Below, one piece after another: positions 51,650 to 63,485 of a stretch of 64,000 nt of DNA. Location: NCBI GenBank assembly GCA_023101885.1, contig JALPQD010000044.1, positions 7,035,565 to 7,099,564 of the forward strand, in the 5' to 3' direction. Both the position numbers and the translations under genes were made by a program. Source of the DNA: Typhlomys cinereus. Taxonomy: Eukaryota > Chordata > Mammalia > Rodentia > Platacanthomyidae. Under the pieces are notes generated by a model. The model was given only the letters and a program-made list of their open reading frames with translations, had not been told where the DNA came from and did not search any database. Positions within the stretch are counted from its first letter, which is position 1; each line of letters opens with the position of its first letter.

Positions 51650-51770
51650 TACATGCGTGCATGCGTGTGCGTGCATACATGCATGCGTGTGTGTGTGTGT
51701 ATGTGTGTGTGTATGGGACTGTATGTCCCTGTGGAGGACTAAGGGTCACTTAGGGAACAATTCTTCTTTT
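51650..51770 (-). mobile_element. SINE tail fragment with (TG)n
   Basis: 'acatgcgtgcatgcgtgtgcg', (TG)n, then 'gggactgtatgtccctgtggaggactaagggtcact', as in the 18.1 and 59.9 kb SINEs. The head half is absent, cut by the L1 that follows. Confidence 0.7.
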
Positions 51771-51785
51771 TTTATTTCCAGTCAT

Positions 51786-53392
51786 ACAAACTTTTTTTTT
51801 TTACATTTTTTATTATTATGTCAGCTCATACAAACTTAATAGGTAAACCAGTTCCCTCCCTCCCTCCTCCTTCCCCGAACCCCCTGCTCCCCCTCCCCTC
51901 ACCCCTCCCTCCCCATCCCCCAGTGCCTCTCGCCCCAATTCCCAGAGAGTCCTTTCTTGTGCATGCCTGATTCTCCTCTGAGCCCTCCTCTCTGATGATG
52001 TACAAGGACCCAGTGGCCATTCCTTGAACTCTTTCCCATGTTCCCCTTAAGTATAGGAACACTGCTGAGGCTGCCAATCCCTTGCCTCCAAGGACCTTGG
52101 TGCCTTTAGCAGATGCTAGACTTTGTGAGGTCAATAGTGTGTTGGACATTGTGCAGGGCATGCAAAGTCCAGTTATGATTGCTTCGGCCCTAATTTGTGT
52201 GGAGTATCTTGCAAATCATTGCACCTCCCATCCTTTTGCTCTTACACTCTTACCGCCCCCTCTTCTGCAAATGTCCCTGAGCTTCAGGATGGGGAGAGAT
52301 TAGGCTGGCCTAGTTCTAGGTGGGTGATATAGAGTCTCTGAAGTTCTGGACTGTGGTTTGTTGATTTTCTTTGGCAGTTTTGCTGCTCCTGCAATGCCCT
52401 TCACTCCATCCTGATGGGCATTGTATGTCATCCCCTGGCCAGAGACAAAAAGATGTTAATCTAGAGTCTTGTTATAAGAGCACATTCAAAGGTAGATGTA
52501 TTAAAAGTAGGAAACCACAGTGAGGGACGGGTCTAACACCCATTTGCAAAATGGCCACTTTTTATCTGCCAGACTATATGCCCTCCTCTTCTAGTGAGAT
52601 CATACCTGCTCAGTAGTAAAAGTTCAGAAACGAAAGTCTGTGAACTTAATCAGATGTCTCATTACTTATTTGAGTCCTTGATGGAGGCCTGTTTCCTCTG
52701 CTGTAACATGGTCCCCTCTCTCCTTGTTTCTGGTGTGGCCCCCCTACCCCATCCCTCCTGTTCATAATCCTTGCAACTACTGTAGGTATTACAGAGATTT
52801 TTCTGTGAGTGTCTCTAGGTGGGCTGAGTGGGTTTGGTACTAGGAGCCACCTATTAGGGAGTACATACGGCGCTTAATTTTCTGGGTCTGGGATACTTCG
52901 CGTAATTAAATTGTTTCTAATGACATCCATTTCCCGGCAAATTCCAGTAATTCATCGTTTTTGATGGCTGAGTAGTACTCCATTGTATAGATGTACCACA
53001 GTTTCCTTATCCACTCATCAACTGTTGGACATTTGGGTTGATTCAATGACTTTGCTATTGTAAACAGTGCTGCTATGAACATGGTCGTGCTTGTGCTATC
53101 GAGGTGAACCTCTGCTGTATGGGGGGTTATTCCCAAAAGTGGAATAGCAGGGTCATATGGCATTTCAATCTTTAATTTCTTTAAGAATCTCCAGACGGCT
53201 CGCCAGAGTGGCTGTATGAGCCTGCATTCCCACCAGCAATGTAGGAGAGTTCCCCTCTCTCCACATTCTCTCCAGCATTTGTAGTTGTTTGTATTGTGGA
53301 TTTTTGCCATTCTGTCCGGGGTGAGATGATATCTCAGGGAAGTTTTGATTTGCATTTCCCTGATGGCTAAGGAAGTGAAGCATTTTTTTTTT
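51786..53392 (-). mobile_element. Antisense L1: 3'UTR and ORF2 C-terminus
   Basis: Poly(T) at 51791, 'gtcagctcatacaaacttaatagg', complete 3'UTR, ORF2 C-terminal block to about 53392 (frames 53355-52906 open, with the Cys-rich [18 protein letters not shown]). It stops in ORF2 at a T-run where the next L1 begins. Confidence 0.85.
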
Positions 53393-55530
53393 TGAGTTTT
53401 TTATTTTTTATTTTTTATTTTTTTATTTTAATACATTTTTTATTATTATTTCAACTCATACAAACTTAATAGGTACACCAGTTCCCTCCCTCCCTCCTCC
53501 TCCCCCCGAACCCCCTGCTCTCCCTCCCCTCCTCCCTCCCACCCCATCCCCCCTTCCCTCTCGCCCCAATTCCCAGAGTCCTTTCTTGTGCATGCCTGAC
53601 TCTACTCTGGGCCCTCCTCTCCGATGATGTACAAGGACCCAGTGGCATTTCCCTGAACCCTTTCCTGTGTTCCCCTTAAGCATAGGAACACTACTGTGGC
53701 TGTCAATCCCTTGCCTCCAAGGATCTTGGTGCCTTTAGCAGATGCTAGACTTTGTGAGGTCAATAGTGTGTTGGACATTGCGCTGGGCATGCAAAGTCCA
53801 ATTATGATTGCTTCGGCCCTAACTTGTGTGGAGTATCTTGCAAATCATTGCTCCTCCCATCCTTGTGCTCTTACGGTCTTACCGCCCCCTCTTCCGCAAA
53901 TGTCCCTGAGCTTCAGGATGGGGAGAGATTAGTCTGGCCTAGTTCTAGGTGGTTGATATAGAGTCTCTGAAGTTCTGGATAGTGGTTTGTTGATTTTCTT
54001 TTGCAGTTTTGTTGCTCCTGCAATGCCCTTCACTCCATCGTGATGGGCACTGTATGTCACCTCCTGGCCAGAGACAGAAAGCTGTTAAACTGGAGTCTTA
54101 TTATAAGAGCACATTCAAGGGTAGATGTAATACTTATACCCAAAATTGGAATCGCAGGGTCATATGGCATTTGGCAATGGGAGGGGTTAATCACCCATTT
54201 GCAAAATGGTTACTTTTTAATCTGCCGGACTATGTGCCCTCCCCTTCTGGTGAGTTCACACCCCCTTAGTTGTAAATGATCAGGAACGAATTGTGAACTT
54301 AACTAGGTGTCACATTACTTTCTTGCAGTCCTTGATGGAGGCCTATTTTCTCTACTGTAACATGGTCACTTCTCTCCTTGCTTCTGGTGTGGCCCTCCAG
54401 CCCCATCCCTCCTGTTCATAATCCTTGCAATTACTGTAGGTAATACATAGATTTACCTATGAGTGTCTCAAGATGGGCTGGGTGGGTTTGGTACTAGGAG
54501 CCACCTATTAGGGAGTACATACGGTGCTTAATTTTCTGGGTCTGGGATACTTCACTTAATATAATTGTTTCTAATGACATCCATTTCCCGGCAAATTCCA
54601 GTAATTCATCGTTTTTGATGGCTGAGTAGTACTCCATTGTATAGATGTACCACAGTTTCCTTATCCACTCGTCAACTGTTGGACATTTGGGTTGATTCAA
54701 TGACTTTGCTATTGTAAACAGTGCTGCTATGAACATGGTCGTGCTTGTGCTATCGAGGTGAACCTCTGCTGTATGGGGGGTTATACCCAAAAGTGGAATC
54801 GCAGGGTCATATGGCATTTCAGTCTTTAATTTCTTTAAGAATCTCCAGACGGCTCGCCAGAGTGGCTGTATGAGCCTGCACGCCCACCAGCAATGTAGGA
54901 GAGTTCCCCTCTCTCCACATCCTCTCCAGCATTTGTCATTGTTTGTGTTGTGGATTTTTGCCATCCTGACTGGGGTGAGATGATATCTCAGGGAAGTTTT
55001 GACTTGCATTTCCCTGATGGCTAAAGAAGTGGAGCATTTTTGAAGATATTTGTTAGATATTTTAATTTCATCCCTGGTAAAATTTCTTTTAAGTTTCAGG
55101 GCTCATTTTTGAATTGGGCCATTGGTTTCCTTGGTGTTTAGTTTTCTAAATTCTTTATGCAATCTGGACAGTCTCTATCAGATATGTGGTTAGTGAATAT
55201 TTTCTCCCATTCTGTGGGTTGCCTTTGAACTCGTGTTACAATCTCTTTATCTGAACAGAAGCTTTTTAATTTCACAAGATCCTATCTGTTGAGAGTTGGT
55301 TGCAGTGACTGTGCTATTGGATGTCAGTTTAGGAACTGTTGGCCTAGCCCATTCAGCTCGAGGGAGTTCCCTATCCTTTCAACTATGGTTTTTATAGTCT
55401 CTGGCCTTATATCGAGGTCCTTGATCCATTTGGAATTAAGTCTTGTACATGGTGATAGGTACGGGTCCAGCTTTAATCTTCTGCATGTGGAGATCCAGTT
55501 TTGCCAGCACCATTTGTTGAAGATACTATT
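53393..55530 (-). mobile_element. Antisense L1, left block: 3'UTR and ORF2 C-terminal third
   Basis: Long T/A-rich tail (53393-53450), 3'UTR with the ORF2-like patch at 54129-54172 (as at 22725), ORF2 from 54494 to 55530. From about 54500 on, the sequence is almost identical to 56530-57560, including many private variants (tacggtgc, cctgcacgcccacc, gggctcatttttgaattggg, gcaatctggacagtctctatc). Confidence 0.85.
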
Positions 55531-56510
55531 CTTTTTTTTTTTTATTTCAGCTCATACAAACTTATTAGGTACACCAGTTCCCTCCCTCCCTCCTCCTCCC
55601 CCCGTACCCCCGCCTCTCCTCCCCACCTCTCTCCCTCCCCATCCCCCAGTGCCTCCCACCCCAATTCCCAGAGAGTCCTTTCTTGTGCATGACTGATTTT
55701 CCTCTGGGCCCTCCTCTCCGATGACGTACAAGGACCCAGTGGCCTTTGCCGAACCCTTTCCCGTGTTCCCCTTAGGTATAGGAACACTGCTGTGGCTGCC
55801 AATCCTTTGCCTCCAAGGATCTTGGTGCCTTTAGCAGATGCTAGACTTTGTGAGGTCAACAGTGTGTTGGACAATGCGCAGGGCATGCAAAGTCCAATTA
55901 TGATTGCTTCAGCCCTAACTAGTATAGAGTATCTTACATATCATTGCTCCTCACTCTTTTGCTCTTACACTCTTACCGCCCCCTCTTCCGCAAATTTCCC
56001 TGAGCTTCAAGATGGGGAGAGACTAAGCTGGCCTAGTTCTAGGTGGTTGATATAGAGTCTCTGAAGTTCTGGATTGTGGTTTGTTGATTTTCTTTTGCAG
56101 TTTTGCTGCTCCTGCAATGCCCTTCACTCCATCCTGGTGGGCATTGTATGTTACCCCCTGGCCAGAGACAAAAAGCTGTTAGAGTCTTGTGATAAAAGCA
56201 CATTCAAAGGTAGATGTAATAAAAGTGGGAAACCACAGTGAGGGAGGGGTCTATCACCCATTTGCAAAATTGTTACTTTTTATCTGCCAGACTATATGCC
56301 TCCTCTTCTGGTGAGATCACTCCCCCTCAGTAGTAAGTGATCAGGAACAAAAGTCTGTGAACTTAATCAGATGTCTCATTACTTATTTGGGTCCTTGGTA
56401 GAGGCTTATTTTCCCTGCTGTAACATGGTCCCTTCTCTCCTTGTTTCTGGTGTGGCCCTCCTACCCCATCCCTCCTGTTCATAATCCTTGGAATTCCTGT
56501 CTCTAGGTGG
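55531..56510 (-). mobile_element. Inserted young L1 3'UTR between duplicated ORF2 blocks
   Basis: Poly(T), 'atttcagctcatacaaacttattagg' (the L1-B subfamily variant) and about 980 bp of 3'UTR (gtctctaggtgggctgggtggg as in L1-B). It begins in the middle of the preceding ORF2, at gaagatactattc. Confidence 0.85.
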
Positions 56511-59266
56511 GCTGGGTGGGTTTGGTACTAGGAGCCACCTATTAGGGAGTACATACGGTGCTTAATTTTCTGGGTCTGGGATACTTCACTTAATACAATT
56601 GTTTCTAATGACATCCATTTCCCGGCAAATTCCAGTAATTCATCATTTTTGATGGCTGAGTAGTACTCCATTGTATAGATATACCACAGTTTCCTTATCC
56701 ACTCGTCAACTGTTGGACATTTGGGTTGATTCAATGACTTTGCTATTGTAAACAGTGCTGCTATGAACATGGTCGTGCTTGTGCTATCGAGGTGAACCTC
56801 TGCTGTATGGGGGGTTATACCCAAAAGTGGAATCGCAGGGTCATGTGGCATTTCAATCTTTAATTTCTTTAAGAATCTCCAGACGGCTCGCCAGAGTGGC
56901 TGTATGAGCCTGCACGCCCACCAGCAATGTAGGAGAGTTCCCCTCTCCACATCCTCTCCAGCATTTGTCATTGTTTGTGTTGTGGATTTTTGCCATCCTG
57001 ACTGGGGTGAGATGATATCTCAGGGAAGTTTTGACTTGCATTTCCCTGATGGCTAAAGAAGTGGAGCATTTTTGAAGATATTTGTTAGACATTTTAATTT
57101 CATCCCTGGTAAAATTTCTTTTAAGTTCCAGGGCTCATTTTTGAATTGGGCCATTGGTTTCCTTGGTGTTTAGTTTTCTAAATTCTTTTTGCAATCTGGA
57201 CAGTCTCTATCAGATATGTGGTTAGTGAATATTTTCTCCCATTCTGTGGGTTGCCTTTGAACTCGTGTTACAATCTCTTTATGTGAACAGAAGCTCTTTA
57301 ATTTCACAAGATCCCATCTGTTGAGAGTTGGTTGCAGTGACTGTGCTATTGGATGTCAGTTTAGGAACTGTTGGCCTAGCCCATTCAGCTCGAGGGAGTT
57401 CCCTATCCTTTCAACTATGGTTTTTATAGTCTCTGGCCTTATATCGAGGTCCTTGATCCATTTGGAATTAAGTCTTGTACATGGTGATAGGTACGGGTCC
57501 AGCTTTAATCTTCTGCATGTGGAGATCCAGTTTTGCCAGCACCATTTGTTGAAGATACTATTCTTTTTTCCATTAGAGTTTTTGGGCCCCTTTGTCAAAG
57601 ACCAAATGGCTATAGTTTTGTGGGCTTATATCTGGGTCTTCAACCCTTATCCAATGATCTGTGTATCTATTTTGGAGCCAGTACCAGGCTGCTTTTATAA
57701 CTATGGATTTGTAGTATAGACTAAGGTTTGTTATGATGATACCTCCAGCCGTGTTTTTGTTACTCAGGATTTTCTTTGTTATCCTGGGTCTTTTGTGCCT
57801 CCATATGAATTTTGAGATTGTTTGGTCAACCTCTTTAAAGAATTGTTTTGGGATTTTAATTGGTATAGCACTGAATTTGTATATTGCCGTTGGTAGGATG
57901 TTCATTTTTACGATGTTGATTCTGCCAATCCAGGAACATGGGAGATCTTTCCACCTTCTGGTGTCTTCTGCAATTTCTTTCTTTAGGGTTTTAAAGTTTT
58001 CATCGTAAAGGTCTCTTACTTCCTTGGTTAGGTTTATACCAAGGTATTTCATTTTTTTAGGGGCTACATTAAATGGGATTTTTTCTCTCAGGGCTCTTTC
58101 ACTTCTTTCATTCTGTTCATATAGGAAGGCCACTGATTTTTGTACATTTATTTTGTATCCTACCACCCTGCCAAACTTCTGCATTAGTTCCAGGAGCTTC
58201 CTGGTGGAGTTTTTGGGATCACTCAGGTATAAGATCATGTCATCTGCAAATAGGGATAGCAGGACTTCTTCTTTGCCGATTAGAATCCCTTTTATGTCCC
58301 TTTCTTGCCTTTTGGCTTCAGCTAAGACTTCAAGTCCAATATTGAATAGAAGTGGTGAGAGTGGACAGTCTTGTCTAGTTCCTCATTGAAGCAGGAATGC
58401 TTCAAGTTTTTCCCCATTGAGTATAATCCTTGCTGTAGGCTTGTTGTATACAGCTTTTATTATATTGATAAAGGTTCCTTCCATTCCAACTGTCTATAGG
58501 GTTTTGATCATAAAGGGTTTTGGATATTGTCAAATGCTTTTTCTGCATCTATCGAGATTATCATGTAGTCTTGGACTTGGACTGGTTTATATGATGAATT
58601 ACATTTATTGATTTGTGTTTGTTGAACCAACCTTGTGTGCCTGGAATAAAGCCTACTTGATCCCTGTGGATGATCTTTTTAATATGTTTTTAAATCCGAT
58701 TTGCTAAGAGTTTGTTGAGAATCTTTGCATCTGTGTTCATCCGAGAGATTGGCCTATAGTTTTCTTTTTTAAGTGTATCTTTATTAGGTTTTGGGATTAA
58801 GACGATATTAGCTTCATAGAAGGAATTTGGTAGTGTTCCTTCCTTTGCTACTTGGTGGAACAATTTAGGGAGTATTGGTGTCATTAACTCCTTAAATGTC
58901 TGGTAGAACTCTGTGTTGAATCCATCTGGTCCAGGACATTTTTTGGTGGGAAGATTTGAGATTACTTCCTCGATTTCTTCATATGTTATAGCATTATTTA
59001 AATAATTCACAACTTTCTGATTCAATTTAGGTAAGTTGTGTTTACTTCGGAATTCATCCATCTCTTTTGTGTTGTCATATTTCACAGAGTATAAGTTTTT
59101 GAAATATGACGTTATAATTCTCTGTATTTCTTGGGTGTCAGTAGTGATAACTCCGTTTTCATTTCTAATTTTGTTAGTTTGGGTTTTCTCTCTTTTGCTT
59201 TTGGTTAATTTAGCTGTTCGTGTATCAATCTTATTGATTTTTTCAAAAAACCAGCTTTTTTGTGCT
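56511..59266 (-). mobile_element. Antisense L1 ORF2, right block, continuing to mid-ORF2
   Basis: Repeats the ORF2 C-terminal block of 54494-55530, then runs on without a break into further ORF2 (221-codon piece 57573-58238, 131-codon piece 58690-59085 with [10 protein letters not shown]) and ends near 59266 at ccagctttttt. Several frameshifts and stops. No 5' part or target duplication found. Confidence 0.85.
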
Positions 59267-60795
59267 TAAAATCATTTATTTTTCATGTAATTAGTATTTA
59301 GTTAAAATTCTAAATAAGTGAGAATTTAATTCAAATTCAAATTCTACATCCTTGTGGTAGACATTATAGTGACAAGTCACACCACATTTTTTGGGAAAGT
59401 TGACTCTTACTCAACAGTCATGTCCAAGGACCTGTGAAGTCCAAACAGCACAACGGTTAGGGACACATAACTCCCACTGCCTCTGCCACTGGGACTAACT
59501 CTCAGTCCCTGTGCAATGTGAGCAGTGGGTATGACAACCTTTCTTTTTGGTAACCTTGGTAACTAGTACCCTCATTCTGATTAAGTGTCTTACTGACACC
59601 TATGTCTTTGACATTTCATGAGACCTGACCTTTCTTCTACTTTACCTGCAGTGTTTTCTGCTGGGCCTACAATTCATGTAACCCATGCTGGAGAGGCTGT
59701 ATGTAAGAATTCATGATAAGAGATTTCATAGATGAAATGAAATTACCCCCAGAAGCATTTTTTGTAATTATTTTGTCAGAATAAGCTGAAAATTTACTTG
59801 GGATAGTAGTTTATAGTCTTGTTCCAAAATTTTAAGATTTCCTGAGTTGTGTTCTTGTTTTTGCTTGTGTGTGTGTGTGCGCGTGTGCCTGTCTGTCTGT
59901 CTGTCTGTCTGTCTCTGTGCATATCAGAAGGCACTATATGTCTGTGATTATGAGAACCACCTTGTATTGCTTCTACTTCCTTTTAGTTCACTCTGGGTTT
60001 CCGAGGCTCCATCTTCTACAGCCAGAAGTGCAGGCTGCCACCAGTTTCACCTGGCGTTTTTACGTGGGACCCAGGATCTGAACTCAGGTCCTTCTACTTT
60101 TGAGGCAGAATCTTAATCCCTAAGCTATTTTTCTGACCCCTGAAGTATCTTTATCTGGACAGTTCTACAAACTAAATCTAAAACTCTCCCAATTGATACT
60201 CTTCTAAAACTCAAATCTAAATTTTTAAACAATGATGGATTATTGAGGAGCAATTTGATTGATTATCTGGGCTGGATAGGAGGAATTTCTTTTTCTCCTT
60301 CCTCAGTTTCTAATTAAAAGATTGAATGATGGGGTTTATTTTTGAAATACAAATCTGTATCTAAGTTGTATGATTCCTTGCCATGGTGAAATGAAAGTTT
60401 TGGGCAGTGCAGAAAACAGACTTTGTACAATCTAGGCATGAGGGGAGGAGTCAGTGCACAGAACCAGTAATGCCCAAGGTAAGTGTGAGGTAGATCTTCA
60501 AGGATGGGAGTTTTAGACTTTGGCTTTTCAGCTTCAGTGCTTTCCTTTGTGCCCTTATGCAAAGAGAATCCACAGAATTTCCAGAAGTAAAGGTCTATGC
60601 CAACTGAGCACTGGGCACTCATAGCCTTTTACACTATGATTAGAAAAGCCTCTCAATTATTTTACATGTACATATAAAAGAGATTCTGGAAATACTTGAT
60701 TGCATAGGGATAAGAGACCTGATAGCATAATTGAAAACTCTTCTTAAATCTAAAATCAAAATTAACTAGAAAATAAAGTCAAATGTTCTTGGATC
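59267..60795. other. Unique stretch with an old composite SINE
   Basis: 59840-60145 is an old reverse composite SINE: (TG)n and (CTGT)n at 59863-59913, then 'gcactatatgtctgtgattatgagaacc', 'gtttccgaggctccatcttc', 'gacccaggatctgaactcagg'. On the minus strand 60314-60622 is open for 102 codons (MSAQCSVGIDLYFWKFCGFS...), in AT-rich DNA. I do not recognise it, it has no visible family motif, and it may be chance or a decayed retrocopy. Nothing else stands out. Confidence 0.4.
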
Positions 60796-60930
60796 ATCAG
60801 ATTTCTTTTGGTTTGTTTTTTGGTTTGGTCTCATCTGGTTTGGTATCTGCTTTTGAATCAGTCTCTGTCCCTATGATGGCCTTAAATTACCTGTGTAACT
60901 GACTACAAACATGCACCACCAAGTTTGGTT
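60796..60930 (-). mobile_element. Diverged B1-type SINE
   Basis: 'ggtttggtctcatctggtttgg' then 'ccctatgatggccttaaattacctgtgtaactgactacaaacatgcaccaccaag' resembles a decayed reverse B1 (catgcaccacca landmark). Confidence 0.55.
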
Positions 60931-61216
60931 TATGTGTGCTGGGCATTAAGCACAGGGCTCTGTGCATGCTAAACAAGCACTTGACCAATGCAGACCACCA
61001 ATTCTCTAAACAAAGATGGATGTCATCCTCTACAACCAAGTTACATAATGTTATGATCTAAGACTTTTCCAGTTCACTAGAATCCATTCCAACACTAAAC
61101 TAGAAAATACTCTTGGGAAACTAGCTGATGGTTTTTATTTTAACTTGCCATATTCCTGACTTCATTATTCACTCCACTCTTCTTAGGACAGTCCCAGTTT
61201 GTGAATGATTGTACAA

Positions 61217-61663
61217 TGTAACTGCCTGTAGTGTCCACCACACACACGGCGTGGCGTGTCTCCACCCACTCACACACTCAATCACACGATTACACAGCTC
61301 CAGGTTGCGATGATGAAGAAAGGTTAAGTCCCGCGGTCCCCACCTCTGCCTGAATTCCCCAGAGACTTGGCCACGGGACGGGGAGTTTATCAGAGCAAAT
61401 CTGGGGGTAACAAAGCTGCTTATATAGACAAAAGACCAAAAGGTACCAAACAGGCAGCCAATTGTGTCAAAGGTCAACACATCCTTCAGGTACCAGTGGT
61501 CAAGCCCAATGTCACTCAGCACAGCAGGCAGGTCAATACCTGAAAGCCAATTAGGGCTCTCTGTAATGTGATCAAGGTTACACCCAGTACACTAGCCCTC
61601 AGTGCCATCTTTAGTCCCATGTGCTCGGCCATGCCCTGGGGCAAATCCTGGGCCGGCCCAACA
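61217..61663 (-). mobile_element. ERV LTR (3' LTR, antisense)
   Basis: In element sense starts TGTTGGGCCGG at 61663, directly after the polypurine tract AAAAAGGGGAAGA. It contains a TATA box (TATATAAGC near 61422) and a GC-rich R/U5-like part with CCGCGGGAC, and ends near 61217 (...GGCAGTTACA). The LTR is about 447 bp. It looks like a class II (ERVK-like) LTR, but that is an inference from the TATA position and tract, not a family match. The left boundary is approximate. Unique DNA at 60931-61216 precedes it. Confidence 0.65.
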
Positions 61664-63480
61664 TCTTCCCCTTTTTGTTTTAGTAGAGACTATATTTTAC
61701 AATTAATTATATGTATGTCCAATGTCTCATCAGTCTCAGCATGAGCTTTCGCTGTTGTCCAGTCTCTGTTGGTCTTCTCAGTCAGGCAGGTTGGCATCAG
61801 CACCAGGCATGGCAGCAGGTAGCTTGGGGAAGTTGCATGTGGCACACACAGGCAATACAGGCCTGCCTGGTCTGTCATTAGACCAAGGCCTCACAAGCCT
61901 CCAAGCTTGAATAGTGTCTCTGGACACCATGGCATGGATGTTCAATGGGCATAGACGTCTATAGCATAGTCTCTGGAGTGCTGCTGAGAGATGTGCTGAG
62001 AAAACACTTAAGCAATATAGTTATTAAAAGAACATTTTTTTTTCTAGATGTTAGGTCAAACCCAGATCGACTTTTTGAAAATTTAAAACATTGATGGTAA
62101 ATAATGCCAACCCTAGCTGTTGGTGTGGGCTTATTCCCCCTTTTTGTTTTAGAAATTGGACCTTTAATTTAGTTGGGTATGGGGTCATCTAGCAGAGGGG
62201 TATGTTTTTTTTGGAATTTTAAAGACCTATAAAGACCTTGAGAGACCCATCCCAGCATGGCTGTTCTAAAGCTGCCTACTTTACCCCTAATCTATTTGAG
62301 GATCCAGACTGCTCAAGGGATAAGTGTCAACGACCATTCTGACTGATTCCTGCTGAGATGGGACGTTGAGAGTGAAAGCAATCTGGTATCCTCATCTAAT
62401 AAGTGCTGGGATGGTCTAGAGGTCCTTGACAGATAGCTTTATTACTTAAGGTCCCTATAAAAGAGACAAAACGTAGGTTAAACTTTTAAGATCTACACAA
62501 GGATTAAATCATTGTAACTAGGAAGTCACAAGGGAAAACCAAATAAGTTCAGTAATCTTACTGTGGATACAGGCAAGAGTTAGTAATGTAAACTTGTTAC
62601 CTCCCCTGGAATAGTCATTGTCTTAGTTTGGTGAAAAACTAAGAATTAATGTACATACTGAAGACTTTTTTTTCCTTTAGCAGTTGTGAATCTCTATGAT
62701 CACATTTTAAAACCTGTTTAAAACCATGTGAATTACCTATTTTGTTTTATTAAATGAGGGAATGTCTAAAAACATCATTAAGCATATAAGGAATCTCAGT
62801 AGTTACTTTGTAAGTCACTGATGAACCTGTCATTTTCTTGATCGTTGACATTCTAGTAAAATCAAAGATTGACAAAATCCTAGGAAGGAAGTTGAGCACT
62901 GGAATTTTGTGCTCCCTAGTCTAGAAACAAAGAGGCTTCCCATTTTCATGTTAAACCCTAGGTTCTCATGAGGTGCTCAACCTGGCATTTTGGGCCTCCT
63001 TTCGCTGGATATCAGAGGCAAACTCCTTTTTTTCATCAGAGGGAAGCTAAGAGCTTCAGGCCATATTATTGGTCCCCACCAGAGGGCTCGAACCCTGGGC
63101 CCTGGGGTTCAGGGGGCAATCTTCCTCTAGTGGAAATTCCCGTGGTTGGGACATAGGCCACACGAAAGCTTCCTGTGCTTGCAACCGTCTCAAAGCACCC
63201 AGTCTGGTCATATTCAAAGCATCCTTTTTTAATCTCTCCCCTGTCGGAAGGGTACTGGGTTGGTCTGCTTGGGCATGCCTGTTAATTTTCTACCTATCTC
63301 CTTAGGCAAATGTCAAGTTTTGATTTCTTTGTTTTGTGGCTCTTTTCAGATGGGGGCCTATTTCTTTCTAATAGATGAGGAACCTGTTCGCCATATAGCA
63401 GTTTGGCGGATATGGAAGCTACATGAAATTCCTGTTCCATATTAGTCTCTCGAGGGCATTTTTTTTTCTTTTTCCCCCTT
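61664..63480 (-). mobile_element. Degraded ERV internal region (probable)
   Basis: Lies on the internal side of the LTR. No long frame survives. A second polypurine-like string (complement of ccccctttttgttttag) occurs at 62135-62152 besides the one next to the LTR. On the minus strand 63440-63300 is open for about 48 codons from an ATG, without a motif I recognise. No gag, pol or env domain can be shown and the 5' LTR is not in the window. The extent to 63480 is a guess limited by the following L1. Confidence 0.4.
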
Positions 63481-63485
63481 TTTTT

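Noticed and set aside
59263..60650. A processed retrocopy with poly(T) at 59261-59266
   Set aside because: The T-run is part of the L1 ORF2 text (ccagctttttt) and no target duplication is seen; the AATAAA nearby is not enough.
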